DNA of 64,000 bases from Mesorhizobium sp. M1D.F.Ca.ET.043.01.1.1. GTDB taxonomy: Bacteria > Pseudomonadota > Alphaproteobacteria > Rhizobiales > Rhizobiaceae. Shown piece after piece: positions 48,901-58,035 of the stretch (position 1 is the stretch's first letter; the number at the start of each line of letters is the position of its first letter). A model generated the notes under the pieces. It was not told the origin of the DNA and did not search any database. It saw nothing but the letters and a program-made list of their open reading frames with translations. Both the position numbers and the translations under genes were made by a program. The stretch lies in the NCBI RefSeq assembly GCF_003952385.1, contig NZ_CP034444.1:6647001-6711000 (forward strand), written 5' to 3'.

Positions 48901-49632
48901 ATGACCTATTGCGTCGGCCTCAAGATCGATCACGGGCTCGTGTTCATGTCGGACACGCGCACCAATGCCGGCATGGATTCGATCTCGACCTTCAAGAAGA
49001 TGCATGTCTGGGAACAGCCCGGCGAGCGCGTCATCGTGCTGATGTCGGCGGGAAACCTTGCCACGACCCAGGCCGTGGTCAGCCTGCTCGACGAACGAAC
49101 CAAGGCAGTCGGCGACCGGCACGAGAAGCTGCTCGAAACACCATCCATGTATCAGGCGGTTCGGCTGGTCGGCGACACGGTGAAGGAAGTGATCGCCTAT
49201 TCGTCGCCGGCCGGTGACAAGGCCGATTCCTATTTCAACGCCTCCTTCATCCTCGGTGGCCAGATCAAGGGCAGTCCGCCCAGGCTGTTCATGATCTATC
49301 CGGAAGGCAATTTCATCGAGTCGACCGACGACACGCCGTTCTTCCAGATCGGCGAGACGAAATACGGCAAGCCGATCATCATACGCGCCTATGATCGGGC
49401 GATGAGCCTGGCCGAAACGGTGAAGCTGCTCCTGGTCTCGTTCGACTCGACGCTGAAGTCGAACCTGTCGGTCGGCCTGCCGCTCGACCTGCTCTTCCTG
49501 GAGAAGGACGCTTTCAAGGTCGGGCTGAAGAAGCGGATCGGTCACGATGATCCCTATTACCGCACCATCTCCGACGGCTGGTCGAACGCGCTGAAGGCGG
49601 CCTTCGCCAGCCTGCCGGACTTTCCGGGATAG
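48901..49632 (+). CDS. Anbu-type proteasome-related peptidase
   Basis: A 243-residue Ntn-hydrolase of the Anbu (ancestral beta subunit) class. After Met removal, Thr1 (TYCVGLKIDHG) would be the nucleophile; Asp17 in SDTRTNAG and a lysine at mature position 31/32 complete a proteasome-like triad. Published Anbu structures show open or helical assemblies instead of closed proteasome rings. It is the last gene of the ATP-grasp/alpha-E/transglutaminase operon. The substrate and product are unknown in general. Confidence 0.93.
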   Translation: MTYCVGLKIDHGLVFMSDTRTNAGMDSISTFKKMHVWEQPGERVIVLMSAGNLATTQAVVSLLDERTKAVGDRHEKLLETPSMYQAVRLVGDTVKEVIAYSSPAGDKADSYFNASFILGGQIKGSPPRLFMIYPEGNFIESTDDTPFFQIGETKYGKPIIIRAYDRAMSLAETVKLLLVSFDSTLKSNLSVGLPLDLLFLEKDAFKVGLKKRIGHDDPYYRTISDGWSNALKAAFASLPDFPG

Positions 49633-49734
49633 GGCGCACCGTCCCGCAGCCGTTGCCCTGCTGTATTTAACATGTTAATCAAAAATTGAGAATGGCCGGT
49701 CGACCAGTGTCCGCGCGGCCGCCGGGGAGGATGC

Positions 49735-51147
49735 ATGGATAGCAAGGAATTCCGCGACTGGTCCAGGCGCGCCGCCGATTGGGGCGCGGACTACCGGGAG
49801 AGCCTGCGCGATCGGCCGGTGCGGCCGGCGATCGCGCCGGGGGAGATTTTCAGGAGCATCGAGGTTTCGCCGCCCGAAACGGCGGAGCCGATGGAAAAGA
49901 TCTTCGCCGATTTCGAAGAAAAGATCGTGCCCGGCATGACGCATTGGCAGCATCCGCGCTTCTTCGCTTATTTCCCGGCCAACGCGGCGCCGGTTTCGGT
50001 CGTGGCCGAATATCTGGTCTCGGCCATGGCCGCGCAATGCATGCTTTGGCAGACCTCGCCGGCCGCAACCGAACTCGAGACGCGCATCGTCGACTGGATG
50101 CGCCAGGCGCTCGGCCTGCCCGATGGCTTCTCCGGCGTCATCCAGGATTCGGCTTCGTCGGCGACGCTTGCCGCGGTGCTGACCATGCGCGAGCGTGCGC
50201 TCGACTGGCAGAGCAACAAAAAGGGGCTCGCCGGGCAGGCGAAGCTGCGGGTCTATTCCTCCGACCAGGTCCACACCTCGATCGATCGCGCCATCTGGGT
50301 CTCCGGCATCGGCGAAGAGAACCTCGTCCGCATCCCGGTTAGCGGACGCTTCCGCGCCATGGACTCTGCGGCGCTCGAGGCGGCGATCGTCGCCGACCGC
50401 GAAGCCGGCTTGCTGCCGGCGGGCATCATCGCCTGTGTCGGCGGCACCAGCACGGGCGGCACCGACGACATCGCCGCCGTTGTAGCGGTGGCGAGGCGGC
50501 ACGGCCTCTATCTCCACGTCGATGCAGCCTGGGCCGGATCGGCGATGATCTGTCCGGAATACCGGCCTTTCTGGGCGGGCGTCGAAGGCGCCGATTCGAT
50601 CGTCTTCAATCCGCACAAATGGCTTGGCGCGCAGTTCGACTGCTCGATCCAGTTCGTCCGCCAGCCGGAAGACCTCGTGCGCACGCTGGCGATCAAGCCG
50701 GACTATCTCAAGACCCGCGGCCATGACGGCATCATCAACTATTCGGAATGGTCGGTGCCGCTCGGCCGCCGGTTCCGGGCGCTCAAGCTCTGGTTCCTGC
50801 TGCGCGCGCATGGGCTGGAAGGCCTGCGAAAGATGATCCGAAACCATGTCGCCTGGAGCGAAGGTCTTGCCGATCGTCTGGCCAGGGAAGACGACTTCGA
50901 GGTCGTCACCGAGACGATGCTGTCGCTGTTCTCGTTCCGGCATCGCGCCCCGCAGGGCGCCGATCCGGACGAGCACAATCTGCGGCTGGTCGATGCGATC
51001 AACACCGACGGCCGCATCTACCTGACGCAGACCCGCGTCGACGGACGGGTGGCGATCCGCTTCCAGGCGGGGCAGTTCGAAGCGACGGCTGCCGATGTCG
51101 ACATGGCTTTCGATGTCGTCACCGAGATCGCCCGACAGTCTGCATAG
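49735..51147 (+). CDS. PLP-dependent amino-acid decarboxylase (group II, AADC-like)
   Basis: A 470-residue enzyme of the aromatic-amino-acid/glutamate decarboxylase group. PLP should bind Lys295 in FNPHKWLGA, with the stacking histidine region SSDQVHTSIDRA and Asp in VDAAWAGSAM. N-terminal HPRFFAYFPANAAP is typical of dopa/tyrosine/tryptophan decarboxylases. The exact substrate (aromatic amino acid or other) cannot be told. It starts 102 bases after the Anbu gene in the same direction; whether it is part of that operon is uncertain. Confidence 0.9.
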   Translation: MDSKEFRDWSRRAADWGADYRESLRDRPVRPAIAPGEIFRSIEVSPPETAEPMEKIFADFEEKIVPGMTHWQHPRFFAYFPANAAPVSVVAEYLVSAMAAQCMLWQTSPAATELETRIVDWMRQALGLPDGFSGVIQDSASSATLAAVLTMRERALDWQSNKKGLAGQAKLRVYSSDQVHTSIDRAIWVSGIGEENLVRIPVSGRFRAMDSAALEAAIVADREAGLLPAGIIACVGGTSTGGTDDIAAVVAVARRHGLYLHVDAAWAGSAMICPEYRPFWAGVEGADSIVFNPHKWLGAQFDCSIQFVRQPEDLVRTLAIKPDYLKTRGHDGIINYSEWSVPLGRRFRALKLWFLLRAHGLEGLRKMIRNHVAWSEGLADRLAREDDFEVVTETMLSLFSFRHRAPQGADPDEHNLRLVDAINTDGRIYLTQTRVDGRVAIRFQAGQFEATAADVDMAFDVVTEIARQSA

Positions 51148-51223
51148 GGTATCAGCCGGCTGCGGATCGGTTTGCCTTTGCAGTCGGATGGATTTCGTTA
51201 GCCGGCTTATGCCTTTTCATCGC

Positions 51224-51258
51224 TTTCGTTTTCCGATATAGGCAGGAAAAACGAAAAC
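51224..51258. promoter_or_regulatory. Likely GlpR operator upstream of glpR
   Basis: TTTCGTTTTCC (51224-51234) faces GGAAAAACGAAAAC (51245-51258), an inverted pair of the TTCGTTT-type words that GlpR/DeoR-family repressors recognise. Another TTTCGTTA lies at 51193-51200. It ends 13 bases before the glpR ATG, so autoregulation is likely. Confidence 0.55.
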
Positions 51259-51271
51259 GGGAGGACCGCCG

Positions 51272-52039
51272 ATGTTTCTTTCGCCGCGCCATGCAGAGAT
51301 CATCGAGATGGCGAAGGATCACGGCCGGGTGCTGGTCGACGACCTGGCGACGCATTTCAGCGTGACGCCGCAGACCATCCGCAAGGATCTCAACGACCTC
51401 TGCGACCAGCGGCTGCTGACGCGCGTCCATGGCGGGGCGCTGTTTCCCTCCGGCATCGAGAACATGGAATACGAGGCGCGGCGCAAGATCGCCGCCGAGG
51501 AGAAGGAGGCGATCGGCCGCGCCGCGGCCAGGCTGATCCCCGACAACGCCTCGCTGTTCATCAATATCGGCACCACGACCGAAGCTGTCTCGAAGGCGTT
51601 GCTCGACCACAATGGGCTTATGGTCATCACCAATAACATCAATGTTGCCAATAGGATGCGCATATATCCCTCGATCGAGGTGGTGATTGCCGGCGGCGTG
51701 GTGCGCGGTTCCGACGGCGGCGTCGTCGGCGAGGCCGCCGTCGATTTCATCCGCCAGTTCAAGGTCGATTACGCGGTCATCGGCGCCTCGGCCATCGACC
51801 ATGACGGCGCGCTGCTCGACTTCGATTTCCGCGAGGTCAAGGTGGCGCAGGCCATCATCGCCAATGCGCGTCACGTGATCCTGGTCTCCGACCAGACCAA
51901 ATTCGAGCGAACGGCGCCGGTTCGCATCGGTCATCTGTCGCAGGTCAACACCTTCATCACCGACCGTTGCGACATTCCTTCGGTGCGCAGGATCTGCGAG
52001 GAGTCGGAGGTTCGTTTGATCGAGACGGCGCTCGGATAA
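51272..52039 (+). CDS. glpR: GlpR, DeoR-family repressor of glycerol genes
   Basis: A 255-residue DeoR-type regulator. The HTH occupies about residues 6-57 (PRHAEIIEMAKDHGRVLVDD ... TPQTIRKDLNDLCDQRLLTR), and the DeoRC sensor domain carries NIGTTTEAVSKAL and VIGASAIDHDGALLDFD. DeoR repressors of this group bind sugar phosphates; glycerol-3-phosphate is the expected ligand here by context. It precedes glpD and the glycerol ABC operon. It should repress both itself and glpD through the TTCG-type sites on either side. Confidence 0.9.
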   Translation: MFLSPRHAEIIEMAKDHGRVLVDDLATHFSVTPQTIRKDLNDLCDQRLLTRVHGGALFPSGIENMEYEARRKIAAEEKEAIGRAAARLIPDNASLFINIGTTTEAVSKALLDHNGLMVITNNINVANRMRIYPSIEVVIAGGVVRGSDGGVVGEAAVDFIRQFKVDYAVIGASAIDHDGALLDFDFREVKVAQAIIANARHVILVSDQTKFERTAPVRIGHLSQVNTFITDRCDIPSVRRICEESEVRLIETALG

Positions 52040-52074
52040 CGTCGCTTCCGGGCCGTTTCACACATCTGTGATAT

Positions 52075-52100
52075 TTCGTTTGACATTCGTTCTTAGTTCG
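52075..52100 (+). promoter_or_regulatory. Likely GlpR operator: three TTCG words at 11-bp spacing before glpD
   Basis: TTCG occurs at 52075, 52086 and 52097, each exactly 11 bases apart, with flanking TTT making TTTCGTTTG, ATTCGTTC and GTTCGG. This helical phasing suits a repressor bound on one DNA face. It lies 66 bases before the glpD start and resembles the site in front of glpR. Confidence 0.55.
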
Positions 52101-52166
52101 GATCAATTCAGTTCACGGCTTCGCGAAACACAAAAATGGTGCAATGCGAAATCGTGGAGGAAACCT

Positions 52167-53687
52167 GTGAACGCATCCCCGATCCATGACATTTTCGTCA
52201 TAGGTGGCGGCATCAACGGCTGCGGCATCGCCCGCGACGCCGTTGGCCGTGGATTTTCGGTATGCCTCGCCGAGATGAACGATCTCGCCAGCGGAACCTC
52301 CTCCGGGTCGACCAAGCTGATCCATGGCGGATTGCGCTATCTCGAGTTCTACGAATTCCGCCTGGTGCGCGAAGCCCTGATGGAGCGCGAGGTTCTGTGG
52401 AAGAACGCGCCGCACATCATCTGGCCGATGCGCTTCGTGCTGCCCTATGCCAAGGGCCTGCGTCCGGCCTGGCTGATCCGGCTCGGCCTGTTCCTTTACG
52501 ACCATATCGGCGGGCGCAAGCTGCTGCCGGCGACGAAGACGCTGGACATGGCCACCGATCCGGCCGGCAAGCCGCTGAAGCCGTTGTTCCGCAAGGCCTT
52601 CGAATATTCGGACGGCTGGGTCAACGATGCCCGCCTTGTGGCGCTCAACGCCCGCGACGCCGCCGACCGCGGCGCCGTCATCCGCACCCGCACCAAGGTG
52701 ATCAGCGCGCGCCGCGAGAGCGCGCTGTGGACGATCAAGATCCAGAATGTGTTGACCGGCGAAACCGAGGAGGTCCGCGCCCGCCTTCTGGTCAATGCGG
52801 CAGGGCCTTGGGTCGATCAGGTGCTGGCAAAAACGGTCGGCCAGAACGACGTGCACAATGTCCGCCTGGTGCAGGGCAGCCACATCGTCATCGCCAGGAA
52901 GTTCGACGACCCGCGCGCCTACTTCTTCCAGAACAAGGATGGGCGCATCATCTTCGCCATTCCTTACGAGGAAGAGTTCACGCTGATCGGCACCACCGAC
53001 CGCGATTTTCCAGGCGATCCGCACGACGTGAAGATCAGCGATGCCGAGATCGACTATCTTTGCGCCGCCGCGAGCGAATATTTCGCTCAAGCCGTCAAGC
53101 GTTCGGACATCGTCTGGACCTATTCCGCGGTGCGCCCGCTCTATGACGACGGCGCTTCGAAGGCTCAGGAAGCGACGCGCGACTATGTGCTGAAGGCCGA
53201 TGGCGGCGAAAGCGCGGCCCCTCTGATCAACGCCTTCGGCGGCAAGATCACGACGTTCCGCCGGCTGGCGGAATCGATGCTGGAGAAGATCGAAGGCTTT
53301 CTCGGCAAGCGCGGCAAGCCATGGACCGCCAACGCGCCGCTGCCCGGCGGCGATTTTCCGGCGACAGGGTTCGATGCGCAGGTGTCGAAACTCAAGAACG
53401 CCTATCCGTTCCTCGACCAGCGGCTGGCGCGCAGGCTCATCCGGCTTTACGGCACGCGCGCGGAGAGGCTACTTGGGCTGGCCAAGTCGAATGCCGATCT
53501 CGGCCGCAATTTCGGCGCCGACCTCTACGAGGCCGAAGTGCGCTATCTGGTCGAGAACGAGTGGGCGCTGACTGCCGAGGACGTGCTGTGGCGCAGGACC
53601 AAGCGCGGCCTGCATTTCAGCCGTGAGCAGACAGCTGCCTTGGAAGAATTCATGCGTGGCCGGCGCCACGTCGCGGCGGCCGAATGA
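52167..53687 (+). CDS. glpD: FAD-dependent glycerol-3-phosphate dehydrogenase
   Basis: A 506-residue flavoprotein at the inner membrane that oxidises glycerol-3-phosphate to dihydroxyacetone phosphate, passing electrons to quinone. The FAD-binding VIGGGINGCGIARDAVGRG starts at residue 11; further motifs are GTSSGSTKLIHGGLRYLE and LINAFGGKITTFRRLAE. Translation starts at GTG 52167, with GGAGGA five bases upstream; an in-frame ATG at 52068 would add 33 unlikely residues. First structural gene of the glycerol operon, 40 bases before glpS. Confidence 0.96.
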   Translation: MNASPIHDIFVIGGGINGCGIARDAVGRGFSVCLAEMNDLASGTSSGSTKLIHGGLRYLEFYEFRLVREALMEREVLWKNAPHIIWPMRFVLPYAKGLRPAWLIRLGLFLYDHIGGRKLLPATKTLDMATDPAGKPLKPLFRKAFEYSDGWVNDARLVALNARDAADRGAVIRTRTKVISARRESALWTIKIQNVLTGETEEVRARLLVNAAGPWVDQVLAKTVGQNDVHNVRLVQGSHIVIARKFDDPRAYFFQNKDGRIIFAIPYEEEFTLIGTTDRDFPGDPHDVKISDAEIDYLCAAASEYFAQAVKRSDIVWTYSAVRPLYDDGASKAQEATRDYVLKADGGESAAPLINAFGGKITTFRRLAESMLEKIEGFLGKRGKPWTANAPLPGGDFPATGFDAQVSKLKNAYPFLDQRLARRLIRLYGTRAERLLGLAKSNADLGRNFGADLYEAEVRYLVENEWALTAEDVLWRRTKRGLHFSREQTAALEEFMRGRRHVAAAE

Positions 53688-53726
53688 AGGCCGCCCGGTA
53701 GTGAGCGGGGCCCGGGAGGAGGCGTG

Positions 53727-54806
53727 ATGCTGGAACTGAGGAACGTGACGAAGACGGTCGGCGCGCAGGAGCACATCCGCGACGTGTCGCTGACGCTTCA
53801 GCACGGCTCGCTGAACGTCCTGCTGGGGCCGACGCTGTCCGGCAAGACCAGCCTGATGCGGCTGATGGCCGGGCTCGACGCGCCAACCTCCGGCTCGGTC
53901 TGGTTCGACGGCAAGGACGTCACCGGACAGCCGGTGCAAAAGCGCAACGTCGCCATGGTCTACCAGCAGTTCATCAATTATCCGGCAATGACCGTCTACG
54001 AGAACATCGCATCGCCGCTTCGGGTCGCCGGCGTCGAGCAGGCCAAGATCGACAAGGAGGTGCGAAACGCCGCAGCACTTCTCAAGCTCACGCCCTACCT
54101 CGACCGCACGCCGCTCAGCCTGTCGGGCGGCCAGCAGCAGCGCACGGCGCTCGCCCGCGCTATCGTCAAGAACGCCAGCCTGGTGCTGCTCGACGAGCCT
54201 TTAGCCAATCTCGACTACAAGCTGCGCGAGGAATTGCGCGCCGAGCTGCCGAAGATCTTTGCCGCCGCCGGCACCATCTTCGTCTACGCCACCACCGAAC
54301 CGCATGAGGCGCTGCTGCTTGGCGGCAACACGGCGACCCTCTCGGAGGGCCGCGTCACCCAGTTCGGGCCGACCATCGAGGTGTTCCGTAAACCCATCGA
54401 TCTGGTGACGGCCAGGACCTTCGCCGACCCGCCGCTCAACGCCATCGTGCTCGCCAAGAAGGGATCGGATTTCCTGCTCGAAGGCGGCGTCAAGCTGCCG
54501 GTCCCGCCGGAACTGCTCGGCAGTCCGGATGCCAGCTACACGATCGGCTTCCAGCCGCATCATTTGTCGCTCGAGCGACCCAATGCCAGCGCCGTGCCGG
54601 TGCGGGCCAAGGTCACCATCACCGAGATCACCGGCTCGGAAAGCTTCGTGCATCTCGACTTCGCCGATGCGCGCTGGGTGATGCTCGCGCACGGCGTCCT
54701 CGATTTCGAGACCGACGACGAGGTCGAGGTGTTCATCGACCCGCGCCACATCATGGTGTTCGACCAGAACGGCCGCGCCGTGACGGCGTCGAAGCTGGCG
54801 GCTTGA
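53727..54806 (+). CDS. glpS: Glycerol ABC transporter ATP-binding protein GlpS
   Basis: A 359-residue ATPase of the sugar (MalK-like) ABC group, partner of GlpT. Walker A GPTLSGKT, Q-loop YQQF, signature LSGGQ and Walker B VLLDEP (Asp156-Glu157) are intact. The H-loop is not: VYATTEPHEAL has Thr190 where a histidine is required. The C-terminal third is a MOP/TOBE-like regulatory domain. Start ATG 53727 has GGAGGA six bases upstream. In Rhizobium leguminosarum the same gene order encodes a glycerol importer, which gives the name. Confidence 0.9.
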   Translation: MLELRNVTKTVGAQEHIRDVSLTLQHGSLNVLLGPTLSGKTSLMRLMAGLDAPTSGSVWFDGKDVTGQPVQKRNVAMVYQQFINYPAMTVYENIASPLRVAGVEQAKIDKEVRNAAALLKLTPYLDRTPLSLSGGQQQRTALARAIVKNASLVLLDEPLANLDYKLREELRAELPKIFAAAGTIFVYATTEPHEALLLGGNTATLSEGRVTQFGPTIEVFRKPIDLVTARTFADPPLNAIVLAKKGSDFLLEGGVKLPVPPELLGSPDASYTIGFQPHHLSLERPNASAVPVRAKVTITEITGSESFVHLDFADARWVMLAHGVLDFETDDEVEVFIDPRHIMVFDQNGRAVTASKLAA

Positions 54807-54816
54807 GGAGGAAGCG

Positions 54817-55884
<1,068 letters not shown>

Positions 55885-56751
55885 ATGGAAAAGACCTGGA
55901 ACAACAGGGCCTGGTTCCTTGTCCTGCCGGTGCTGCTGCTGGTGGCGTTCTCGGCCGTCATTCCGCTGATGACCGTCGTCAACTATTCGGTGCAGGACAC
56001 GTTCGGCAACAACGTCTTCTTCTGGGCCGGCACCGAATGGTTCGAGGAACTGCTTGCCTCCGACCGCTTCTGGGAAGCGATGGTGCGCAACCTGATCTTC
56101 TCTTTCATCATCCTGGCGATCGAAGTGCCGCTCGGCATCTTCATCGCGCTCAACATGCCTAAGAAGGGCTGGGGCGTACCGGTCTGCCTGGTGCTGATGG
56201 CGCTGCCGCTGCTGATCCCGTGGAACGTCGTCGGCACGATCTGGCAGGTCTTCGGCCGCAACGACATCGGCCTGCTCGGCTACTACGTCAACGCGCTCGG
56301 CATCGACTACAACTACGTCCAGGATCCGTTCGACGCCTGGGTCACCGTCATCATCATGGACGTCTGGCACTGGACGAGCCTTGTCGTGCTGCTTTGCTAT
56401 GCCGGCCTGGTTTCGATCCCGGACGCCTTCTACCAGGCGGCCAAGATCGACGGCGCCTCGCGCTGGGCGGTGTTCCGCTACATCCAGTTGCCGAAGATGC
56501 AGCGCGTGCTGCTGATCGCCGTGCTGCTGCGGTTCATGGATAGTTTCATGATCTATACCGAGCCCTTCGTCGTCACCGGCGGCGGTCCCGGCAATTCGAC
56601 CACCTTCCTGTCGATCGATCTCGTCAAGACGGCACTCGGCCAGTTCGACCTCGGTCCGGCGGCCGCCATGTCGCTGGTCTACTTCCTGATCATTCTGCTG
56701 TTGTCATGGGTGTTCTACACCGTGATGACCAACTACGACGCGGAGCGCTGA
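55885..56751 (+). CDS. glpP: Glycerol ABC transporter permease GlpP
   Basis: A 288-residue inner-membrane permease of the MalF type with six predicted helices. The helix pattern starts WFLVLPVLLLVAFSAVIPLM, and the cytosolic EAA loop reads FYQAAKIDGASRWAVFRYIQ near residue 186, the docking site for the ATPases. It begins immediately after the glpT stop, and glpQ starts one base after its stop, so translation is coupled. Confidence 0.92.
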   Translation: MEKTWNNRAWFLVLPVLLLVAFSAVIPLMTVVNYSVQDTFGNNVFFWAGTEWFEELLASDRFWEAMVRNLIFSFIILAIEVPLGIFIALNMPKKGWGVPVCLVLMALPLLIPWNVVGTIWQVFGRNDIGLLGYYVNALGIDYNYVQDPFDAWVTVIIMDVWHWTSLVVLLCYAGLVSIPDAFYQAAKIDGASRWAVFRYIQLPKMQRVLLIAVLLRFMDSFMIYTEPFVVTGGGPGNSTTFLSIDLVKTALGQFDLGPAAAMSLVYFLIILLLSWVFYTVMTNYDAER

Positions 56752-56752
56752 C

Positions 56753-57667
56753 ATGACCGGCGTCAACGAGAGAACGAACAGAGTGAGCGAGACGACGGTT
56801 TCGGAAGGGCTGAGCAGCGCTCTGTCGCAAGACGAGATCGCGCGGCTCATGCGCCGCCGCGGCGAGGAATCGCGCTGGTGGTGGATCGTGCCGACGATCT
56901 ACATCATCGTGCTGCTTCTGCCGATCTACTGGCTCATCAACATGAGCTTCAAGACCAATGCGGAGATCGTCTCGTCGCTGACGCTTTTTCCGCACAATCC
57001 GACATTGGCGAACTATCGCACCATCTTCACCGACGCCTCCTGGTATTCGGGCTATATCAACTCGATCACCTATGTGGTCATGAACATGGTGATCTCGGTC
57101 ACCGTGGCGCTGCCGGCGGCCTATGCCTTCTCGCGCTACCGCTTCCTCGGCGACAAGCACCTGTTCTTCTGGCTGCTCACCAACCGCATGGCGCCGCCGG
57201 CGGTGTTCGCGCTGCCGTTCTTCCAGCTCTATTCGGCCTTCGGCATGATCGACACGCATATCGCGGTGGCGCTGGCGCACTGCCTCTTCAACGTGCCGCT
57301 GGCGGTGTGGATCCTGGAGGGCTTCATGTCCGGCGTGCCGAAGGAGATCGACGAAACCGCCTATATCGACGGCTATTCGTTCCCGCGCTTCTTCGTGAAA
57401 ATCTTCATGCCGCTGATCGCGAGCGGCATTGGCGTCGCCTGCTTCTTCTGCTTCATGTTCTCATGGGTGGAGCTGTTGATCGCGCGCACGCTGACCACGA
57501 CCGACGCCAAGCCGATCGCCGCCACCATGACGCGCACCGTCTCGGCCGCCGGCATGGACTGGGGTCTGCTCGCAGCAGCCGGCGTGCTGACGCTGATCCC
57601 CGGCGCGGTCGTCATATGGTTCGTCCGCAACTATATCGCCAAGGGCTTCGCCCTGGGGAGGGTATGA
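56753..57667 (+). CDS. glpQ: Glycerol ABC transporter permease GlpQ
   Basis: A 304-residue MalG-type permease. A cytosolic N-terminal extension of about 40 residues precedes the first helix (WWWIVPTIYIIVLLLPIYWL). The EAA loop is VPKEIDETAYIDGYSFPRFF near residue 197. It forms the transmembrane pathway with GlpP. The stop overlaps the start of the small gene glpU by four bases. It is unrelated to the phosphodiesterase named GlpQ in enterobacteria. Confidence 0.92.
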   Translation: MTGVNERTNRVSETTVSEGLSSALSQDEIARLMRRRGEESRWWWIVPTIYIIVLLLPIYWLINMSFKTNAEIVSSLTLFPHNPTLANYRTIFTDASWYSGYINSITYVVMNMVISVTVALPAAYAFSRYRFLGDKHLFFWLLTNRMAPPAVFALPFFQLYSAFGMIDTHIAVALAHCLFNVPLAVWILEGFMSGVPKEIDETAYIDGYSFPRFFVKIFMPLIASGIGVACFFCFMFSWVELLIARTLTTTDAKPIAATMTRTVSAAGMDWGLLAAAGVLTLIPGAVVIWFVRNYIAKGFALGRV

Positions 57668-57957
57668 CCGTGAATCTCGACCTCTCCTGGATGGCGTGGA
57701 CCTGGCCGACAGCGGCCTTCTTCGGAACCATCTTTCTGCTGCTCTTCGGCATGGCGGCCTGGGAATATGTCTCGCCGGGCGGCAATCCGCGCGTCGGCGT
57801 CCTGCGCTTCGAAACGACGCGCGGCGACCGCCTCTTCCTTTCGCTGCTCGGCAGCGCCTTTATCCATCTCGCTTGGCTGGGTCTCGTTGGGCCCAACCTG
57901 TGGTGGGCTCTCGCTCTCTCCGTAGTCTACGCCATTGGCGTGTTCCGCTACGTATAG
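57664..57957 (+). CDS. glpU: GlpU, small membrane protein of the glycerol transporter (DUF2160)
   Basis: A 97-residue membrane protein with about three hydrophobic segments: WTWPTAAFFGTIFLLLFGMA, SLLGSAFIHLAWLGLVG and LWWALALSVVYAIGVFRYV. It matches the DUF2160 family, found next to glycerol ABC permeases in rhizobia. Its start overlaps glpQ (ATGA). The role in transport is unknown; it may assist assembly of the permease complex. Confidence 0.85.
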   Translation: MTVNLDLSWMAWTWPTAAFFGTIFLLLFGMAAWEYVSPGGNPRVGVLRFETTRGDRLFLSLLGSAFIHLAWLGLVGPNLWWALALSVVYAIGVFRYV

Positions 57958-57970
57958 AGGGGGAAACTGT

Positions 57971-58000
57971 TGGAGCGACCGCGTGCTGGCGGCCGCTCCA
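57971..58000 (+). other. Hairpin between glpU and glpV
   Basis: TGGAGCGACCGC (57971-57982) / GCGGCCGCTCCA (57989-58000) pair at 11 of 12 positions, without a T-run. It stands 35 bases ahead of glpV and may shield the 5' end of the binding-protein message after processing. Confidence 0.5.
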
Positions 58001-58035
58001 GATCGCACTTGAAAACCTAAATGTGGAGGAACCTC

